Assembly: GCA_002348345.1 (NCBI GenBank)
Contig: DEAY01000449.1
Location: forward strand, 1-9,491
From: Verrucomicrobia bacterium UBA2970
Lineage (GTDB): Bacteria > Verrucomicrobiota > Verrucomicrobiia > Limisphaerales > AAA164-E04
DNA length: 9,491 bases
Direction of reading: 5' to 3'
The translations under genes and the position numbers were made by a program. This document shows, one piece after another, positions 5,095-9,491 of the stretch. Positions within the stretch are counted from its first letter, which is position 1. Each line of letters begins with the position of its first letter. Below the pieces are notes generated by a model. That model was given only the letters and a program-made list of their open reading frames with translations, did no database searches and was not told the DNA's origin.

Positions 5095-7149
5095 ATGAAA
5101 AAACCTTTAGGTCTGATTTCGTGCGTGGCCACTTTGTTGGGTGCTGACAAAGTTCATGCTCAGGAAGCCGTCCGGACGGCGCTCAAAGAGATCCATCCCC
5201 GCTTGAAAGCAATCTATGAAGTGGGGGCGTTTCGAGCCCGTCGATTCCAGGGGGTCTGGCTTCCAGACAGTTCAGGCTATCGAGTCTTAGAGCAACGCAG
5301 CAAAGGAGAGGGTGCTGCGTGGTATAGTTACGACGTTGCGACGGGGGAGCGAACGGAATGGGCCCCATCGAGGCAAGGACATGGGATGAATGAGGAAACC
5401 CTTTCTCCAGACGGACGCCGTCAACTTGTTTCCCGGGGTGGGCATCTCAGCATCCGGGATTTGATGACGGGGGAGTCGATCGATATCGGCGATCAAGGTG
5501 AAGGGATCTCGACGGGGCGGGCCAGTTGGAGTCCCGATGGCCGGCGGATTGTCTTCGTTCAATCCGATCAATCTCGGGTGCGCTTACGATCGATGTTGAT
5601 TCCTGGGGAACCTAGTTATCCGACGTTGAAAGAAACCCGTTTTGCCAGGGTGGGCGGTTCCATCGCCCAACTCAAGGTGGGGGTTGCCGACGCCGGAAGT
5701 GGTGAGGTCTTGTGGCTCCCGGTTCGCGCGCCGGAGGAGGGCTTCTATCTGGGACAGGTGGGTTGGGCCGAGAATTCTCACGAGGTCCTGGTCGAGAAAT
5801 TGAGTCGGTTTCGGGACCAACGTGAGTTTCTCCTGGTTGACCTCGACTCGGGAAACGTCACCCCTGTTTTCCGGGAGTCCGATCCCGCATGGGTGGTGGC
5901 CAGTTACCGGAAGAATGTCGGTCTGGAGTGGCTTGATGACGGGCGTGCGTTCATGGTGATCACTGAGAAGGATGGTTGGCGCCACGCCTATCGCTATTCC
6001 CGGGAAGGTAAGGAGGAACGGCTGTTAACCCCCGGGAATTATGACATCATTGAGCGGGCCAAGGTGGATCACACCGGCGGATGGTTTTACTTTTACGCCT
6101 CCCCGGAAAACGGGACTCAGAAGTATCTGTTCCGAACCCCGCTCGACGGCCGTGGCCGACCGGAACGAGTCACGCCTGAGGGGCAAGCGGGCACTCATGA
6201 CTACGTCATCTCTCCCGATTCGAAATGGGCATTCCACACCTACTCGCGCTTCGACGCGCCTCCCGTTACCGATTTGGTGGCACTTGAGGAGCATCGCGTG
6301 GTCCGGGGGCTCGAGAACAACCGAGCCATACGAGAAAGAATGGAGGGGCTGATTGAGCGCCCGACCGAGTTTTTTGAATTGGAGATCGCCAATGGCGTGG
6401 TGATGGACGCCTGGATGCTCAAGCCATCGGGATTCGATCCAAGGCGCCGATATCCGGTGTTGGTCTATGTTTATGGGGAGCCTCATGCCCAAACCGTCGT
6501 CGATGCTTGGGGGAATGTGCATGCCCAGTTCCATCGAGCGGTTGCGGACTTGGGCTATCTTGTCGTTTCGATCGACAATCGCGGGACGCCGGCACCCAAG
6601 GGCGCCGCCTGGCGGCGCGCCGTCTTCGGCAGTCTCGGGCCGCTGTCCACCCGGGAGCAGGCGCAGGGAGTGAAGGAACTCGCCCGTCGGTTTTCCTTTG
6701 TTGACGTGGATCGGATCGGAATCTGGGGGTGGAGCGGTGGTGGTTCGAATACGCTCAACGCCATGTTTCGGGAGCCCGGGGTTTATCGAATGGGAATCGC
6801 GGTTGCCCCCAAACCACAACCTCATCTCTACAACGCCTGGTTCCAGGAAATCTACATGGAGACCCGCGAGACCAACGTTGATGGCTATCGCCGGTCCGCT
6901 CCGCTTAATTCTGCCGAGGGGTTGCAGGGTGATCTGCTGATCGTACACGGGTCGGGCGAAACCAATACCCACCTGGAAATCGTTGAGGGCCTCGTCGACC
7001 GCTTGATCGAATTGGGGAAGCCATTTGATTATATGGTTTATCCCAATCGGAACCATGGGATTCGCGAGGGCAAAGGCACGTCGGTACACTTACGTATGCA
7101 CATGGTCCGCTATCTGTTGGAGCACCTCAGCCCAGGGCCCCGACCCTAG
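5095..7149 (+). CDS. Exported S9 serine peptidase, dipeptidyl peptidase IV-like (catalytic Asp replaced by Glu)
   Basis: This 684-residue protein has the DPP IV/prolyl oligopeptidase layout. A signal peptide (MKKPLGLISCVATLLGADKVHA, cleavage near A22 or A23) leads into a beta-propeller with 'SPDG' blades (about residues 100-420), then the alpha/beta hydrolase domain (about 455-680). Visible active-site parts are the oxyanion Tyr in VYGEP (Y460), the nucleophile in GWSGGG (S547) and the His in NRNHGI (H654). By alignment to human DPP IV (D708 to H740 is 32 residues) the acid position is E622 in HGSGETNTH, 32 residues before H654, so Glu stands in for Asp. The DPP IV 'EE' amine-binding motif is not seen in the propeller. 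It probably cleaves peptides in the periplasm or outside the cell; strict Xaa-Pro specificity is uncertain. An in-frame ATG at 5053 exists, but the ATG at 5095 gives a proper MKK signal peptide. Neither has a strong ribosome-binding site. Confidence 0.93.
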   Translation: MKKPLGLISCVATLLGADKVHAQEAVRTALKEIHPRLKAIYEVGAFRARRFQGVWLPDSSGYRVLEQRSKGEGAAWYSYDVATGERTEWAPSRQGHGMNEETLSPDGRRQLVSRGGHLSIRDLMTGESIDIGDQGEGISTGRASWSPDGRRIVFVQSDQSRVRLRSMLIPGEPSYPTLKETRFARVGGSIAQLKVGVADAGSGEVLWLPVRAPEEGFYLGQVGWAENSHEVLVEKLSRFRDQREFLLVDLDSGNVTPVFRESDPAWVVASYRKNVGLEWLDDGRAFMVITEKDGWRHAYRYSREGKEERLLTPGNYDIIERAKVDHTGGWFYFYASPENGTQKYLFRTPLDGRGRPERVTPEGQAGTHDYVISPDSKWAFHTYSRFDAPPVTDLVALEEHRVVRGLENNRAIRERMEGLIERPTEFFELEIANGVVMDAWMLKPSGFDPRRRYPVLVYVYGEPHAQTVVDAWGNVHAQFHRAVADLGYLVVSIDNRGTPAPKGAAWRRAVFGSLGPLSTREQAQGVKELARRFSFVDVDRIGIWGWSGGGSNTLNAMFREPGVYRMGIAVAPKPQPHLYNAWFQEIYMETRETNVDGYRRSAPLNSAEGLQGDLLIVHGSGETNTHLEIVEGLVDRLIELGKPFDYMVYPNRNHGIREGKGTSVHLRMHMVRYLLEHLSPGPRP

Positions 7150-7171
7150 GATCAGGGGGGGCGGCTGATCC
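7149..7171. terminator. Hairpin in convergent gap after S9 peptidase gene
   Basis: GGATCAG (7149-7155) pairs perfectly with CTGATCC (7165-7171) around a G-rich 9-base loop. It starts at the last base of the S9 stop codon and sits between two convergent genes only 46 bases apart. There is no T-run on either side. An alternative pairing, ATCCC 7168-7172 with GGGAT 7184-7188, overlaps it. Confidence 0.45.
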
Positions 7172-7195
7172 CGTTGTCCCTGGGGGATTGGGAAT

Positions 7196-9130
7196 CTAGC
7201 GTGATCGGCTTTCAAATGACCGTGCTAAGGCCTCCGCCCCTCCTACGACGGGCAAGCGGATGGAGGTGGCGTTGGGATCAATGGTAAGGCGAGTGCCCGG
7301 AGTCGGATGGAGGGTGAAGTCGCGATCACTCGAAAAAATCATGAACCCGATCTGTTGTTCGACGGGAATGATTTGATCGTCCGGTTGAAGATCAAAAGAG
7401 ATTTCGTAAAAGCGGCCGGGGGTGAGGGGTTCGCTTTCACTCATGGACCGGAAATTTTGCGGGTCTGCCCAACCTCGAGTGATGAGGTTTTCGGTGAGTT
7501 TGGCATTGCGGTCGGAATTCCAGGGAAGGGAGAGCAGCCAGACCGAAAGATTGGCAGCGGGCTTGCTACTTGCCATTCTGATGGTAACTCGGGCCGTGCC
7601 GGAGAGATGAAGTGGGGCCTTCAGCGTGGGACTGACATAGATGAGTCGGTGATCGGTCCATTCGGCCTGTGCCAGCATCGAGCCCGAGAAGGAGACATTA
7701 TCGACGAAGGTTTCGTGATTGGAATTGTCGACCCTTTCCAGGCTCAATTGACCTCGTTGGGGACTACCCGAAACCAGATGAAGTGTCACGGGGGAGCGAT
7801 CGGGATGGGGATAATCCGGGTAGGGAGTCGGTTCGCTCCGGGGATCGTTTTCTCGCACGATCCAGGCCCGGGGTCCGGATTCAACCTCGTTCTCGACATC
7901 ATGAAGGTAGCGGGCGAACCAACGGTTCATCATCGTCTTAGGAGGCCCTCCGCCGTGGCCTCCTTGATGATAAAAAATCTTGGCGGTGACCGGCTTCGGT
8001 TTGAGGGCCTGGTAGATGCGGTTGCTATGCTCGGGGACGACATTCCAATCGTTGAACGCATGGGACATGAGGACCGCCGCCTTCAACGGGCCCAAATCCA
8101 AAAGGTAATCGCGCTTTCGCCAGAATTCGTTATCATCGCCATGGAGTCTGTCGAACCGGGTCAACATGTCACCGTCGCGGACGACCGCATCGCAGTAATT
8201 CCGTCTTGCCTCGTTTCCACTGTGGACGTAGTCATAAAGATTATCGATGTCTTCGCCCAGGTAGCCGTAGGGATGTCGAACCAAACCGTTGGATCGGTAG
8301 TAGTGATAAGGCGAGGTGTTGGGGGCGATGGGAATGATGACTTCGAGACCGGGGACTCCCGTGGTCGCGGCGGCCAGGGCGAGTGTCCCCGGATGAGAGG
8401 TGCCGGTCATTCCCACCTTTCCGGTAGACCAATAAGCCTTGACCTGCTGATTACCCTCAAGGCTGGTATAGCCAGGAGCCCGGTGATTTAACCAGTCGAT
8501 TACCGCCTTGGGGGCGAGCGATTCGTTGTCTTCGCCAATGGTCGGGCAGCCTTGGGACAGCCCGGTTCCGGGCGACGATGAGTGGACGATGATATAGCCG
8601 TGCGGCAACCAGTCCTTGACATGCGTCTTGGAGAGGATTGGTCTCACCCCCCTGTAACCGGTCGGGGGCGCTATTTTCCGCGCCGGAACTTCTCCTCCCA
8701 GCTCTTGACGCACGTCCCAGAAATAATCCGTCGCATTGGATGAGGTTCTCCCAAAATAGGGGCTGGAAATGTAAATCACCGGAAGTTTGAGTCCCTGGGT
8801 TTCCGTCTGACGAGGGCGAGTGACCCCGACGTGCATGCGATCCTTTTTGCCGTCGCCATCGGAATCGAATTGAGTTTCTACCCAGAGATCGTGTCGGATC
8901 CACAGATCCGGGTCCTTGAGTGCCGGGACCTCCGTCGTCATTCCGTCTTCAATCACGGGGATGATCGAGAGGGGGGGGGCAGTCAGACATGGGGTGGCGG
9001 TCAATAAAAAGATCACGTAGCTCGCGCGCCATCCAATCCAGCGATCAGTAGTTTCTGGGATGGGTGATGGGGGCATGCGTTCCGTAATCGTTGACGTGCC
9101 GAGGTTTTTATTGTGACTTATCTGTAACAT
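7196..9130 (-). CDS. Exported S15 family Xaa-Pro dipeptidyl-peptidase-like hydrolase (CocE/PepX type)
   Basis: This 644-residue alpha/beta hydrolase closely follows lactic-acid-bacterial PepX around the active site. Seen are GKVGMTGTSHPGT with nucleophile S245, the YYRSNGLVRHPYGYLGED segment, FNDWNVV with D361, and HQGGHGG with H392. The spacings (116 and 31) match PepX (about 120 and 30). Residues from about 446 form the C-terminal jelly-roll (PepX_C), with ITRGWADPQN, SFDLQPDD and FSSDRDFTL. The family releases N-terminal X-Pro dipeptides; some relatives are ester or amide hydrolases, so specificity is inferred. It lacks the N-terminal helical domain of Lactococcus PepX (about 763 residues) and instead has a signal-like stretch (SYVIFLLTATPCLTA, cleavage near A51), so it is probably exported. 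DSDGDGKKD (89-97) looks like a calcium loop. The start may instead be the ATG at 9076 (M19), which has GGA upstream; neither start is certain. Confidence 0.93.
   Translation of the reverse strand: MLQISHNKNLGTSTITERMPPSPIPETTDRWIGWRASYVIFLLTATPCLTAPPLSIIPVIEDGMTTEVPALKDPDLWIRHDLWVETQFDSDGDGKKDRMHVGVTRPRQTETQGLKLPVIYISSPYFGRTSSNATDYFWDVRQELGGEVPARKIAPPTGYRGVRPILSKTHVKDWLPHGYIIVHSSSPGTGLSQGCPTIGEDNESLAPKAVIDWLNHRAPGYTSLEGNQQVKAYWSTGKVGMTGTSHPGTLALAAATTGVPGLEVIIPIAPNTSPYHYYRSNGLVRHPYGYLGEDIDNLYDYVHSGNEARRNYCDAVVRDGDMLTRFDRLHGDDNEFWRKRDYLLDLGPLKAAVLMSHAFNDWNVVPEHSNRIYQALKPKPVTAKIFYHQGGHGGGPPKTMMNRWFARYLHDVENEVESGPRAWIVRENDPRSEPTPYPDYPHPDRSPVTLHLVSGSPQRGQLSLERVDNSNHETFVDNVSFSGSMLAQAEWTDHRLIYVSPTLKAPLHLSGTARVTIRMASSKPAANLSVWLLSLPWNSDRNAKLTENLITRGWADPQNFRSMSESEPLTPGRFYEISFDLQPDDQIIPVEQQIGFMIFSSDRDFTLHPTPGTRLTIDPNATSIRLPVVGGAEALARSFESRSR
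8971..8979 (-). other. Nine-base homopolymer (G9/C9) inside the S15 gene
   Basis: A run of nine C on the coding strand encodes part of A51-P52-P53-L54, right at the predicted signal-peptide junction. Slippage by one base would shift the frame and abolish the whole enzyme domain. Homopolymers of this length are uncommon in coding sequence and can be contingency sites, but they are also frequent sites of sequencing error. The frame is intact here. Confidence 0.6.
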
Positions 9131-9219
9131 TTCAGTGCCAAGTCGGTCATTCGGAGAGAACAGAGCAACGGGTCGTGCGCTCGAACACCGTGATCTTGCG
9201 ACTTGGTATTGCGATTGTC
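9131..9219. promoter_or_regulatory. Divergent intergenic region between S15 gene and lamin-tail gene
   Basis: These 89 bases must drive both flanking genes. An exact 8-bp inverted repeat, CCAAGTCG (9138-9145) and CGACTTGG (9199-9206), flanks the middle of the gap, one arm next to each start codon. It could mark paired operator half-sites. No sigma-70-like promoter pair or strong ribosome-binding site is clear on either strand. Confidence 0.35.
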
Positions 9220-9491
9220 ATGAAGGAAAACCTGAAAACACTTTTAGCAATCGCTCTGTTCCTCTGGGCGGTGAGGGGCGTGGCGGCAAAACCCACGCTG
9301 ATCATCAGTGAGTTCATGGCCGCCAATGACGCTGTCTTGAGGGATGCCAACGGCGACTATTCCGACTGGGTGGAATTGCACAATTACGGCCCCGAATCGG
9401 TTAGCCTGGAGGGCTTGTTCCTGACGGATTCACGAAAAAAACTGAGCAAGTCTCCTTTGCCGGCGCGCTCAATCGATGCGGGCGATTACCT
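9220..9491 (+). CDS. Exported lamin-tail-domain (LTD) protein, N-terminal part (3' partial)
   Basis: The frame opens at the ATG at 9220 and runs off the window after 90 codons. It begins with a clean signal peptide: MKENLK, a hydrophobic core LLAIALFLWAV, and cleavage after VAA (A23). The mature start TLIISEFMAAND, then RDANGDYSDWVELHNYG and SLEGLFLTDS, is the hallmark of lamin-tail domains in large surface proteins of Verrucomicrobiota and Planctomycetota, often followed by CotH-like or further beta-sandwich domains. Those downstream parts lie outside the window. LTDs here are thought to help attachment or protein contacts at the surface; that role is not shown by the sequence. An in-frame GTG at 9190 would only lengthen the N-region, so the ATG is preferred. 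It is transcribed divergently from the S15 gene. Confidence 0.85.
   Translation, partial: MKENLKTLLAIALFLWAVRGVAAKPTLIISEFMAANDAVLRDANGDYSDWVELHNYGPESVSLEGLFLTDSRKKLSKSPLPARSIDAGDY

Noticed and set aside
6025..7089. 354-codon minus-strand open frame antisense to the S9 peptidase
   Set aside because: It lies wholly inside the S9 gene, whose frame has clear motifs. The antisense translation shows no family features and is explained by GC-rich codon use.
7307..8491. 394-codon plus-strand open frame antisense to the S15 gene
   Set aside because: The minus-strand frame carries the whole S15 catalytic triad; this frame has no recognisable motif and no signal of its own.
1..9491. Insertion sequences, tRNA or rRNA genes, phage or defence genes
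   Set aside because: I saw no transposase, terminal inverted repeats with target duplications, RNA gene structure or defence-family motifs in the window.

Overview
The window looks like chromosomal DNA of a Verrucomicrobiota bacterium or a close PVC relative. This is inferred from gene content: a sulfatase, a lamin-tail-domain surface protein, a giant secreted beta-sandwich repeat protein ending in the 'YNVEWSENL..W' module common in that phylum, exported proline-type peptidases, and poor Shine-Dalgarno signals. No marker gene is present to prove the taxonomy.

Layout. (1) 1-768, plus strand: the 3' end of a sulfatase whose catalytic domain lies mostly outside the window, followed by an extra C-terminal beta-sandwich-like domain. 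(2) 769-855: a convergent gap holding a long imperfect palindrome, probably a two-way terminator. (3) 856-4725, minus strand: a 1289-residue exported protein made of six tandem modules of about 190-200 residues plus a short C-terminal fibronectin-III-like domain, with no catalytic domain recognised. (4) 4726-5094: a divergent intergenic region. (5) 5095-7149, plus strand: an exported S9 (dipeptidyl peptidase IV-like) serine peptidase with a Glu where the family has its catalytic Asp. (6) 7150-7195: a short convergent gap with a hairpin. (7) 7196-9130, minus strand: an exported S15 (Xaa-Pro dipeptidyl-peptidase/CocE-like) hydrolase with a complete Ser-Asp-His triad. (8) 9131-9219: a divergent gap. 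(9) 9220 to the window end, plus strand: the start of a lamin-tail-domain protein.

The genes alternate + - + - +, so each is probably its own transcription unit; there is no visible operon. All four genes whose 5' ends are visible encode signal peptides, and sulfatases of this kind are usually exported too. A reasonable inference is an envelope or extracellular polymer-use neighbourhood: desulfation of a glycan, a large surface repeat protein that may bind or scaffold, and two proline-directed peptidases that could act in sequence on proline-rich peptides. The least-described element is the six-module protein, whose modules show mosaic similarity to one another. The S9 Asp-to-Glu change is the most testable biochemical oddity.
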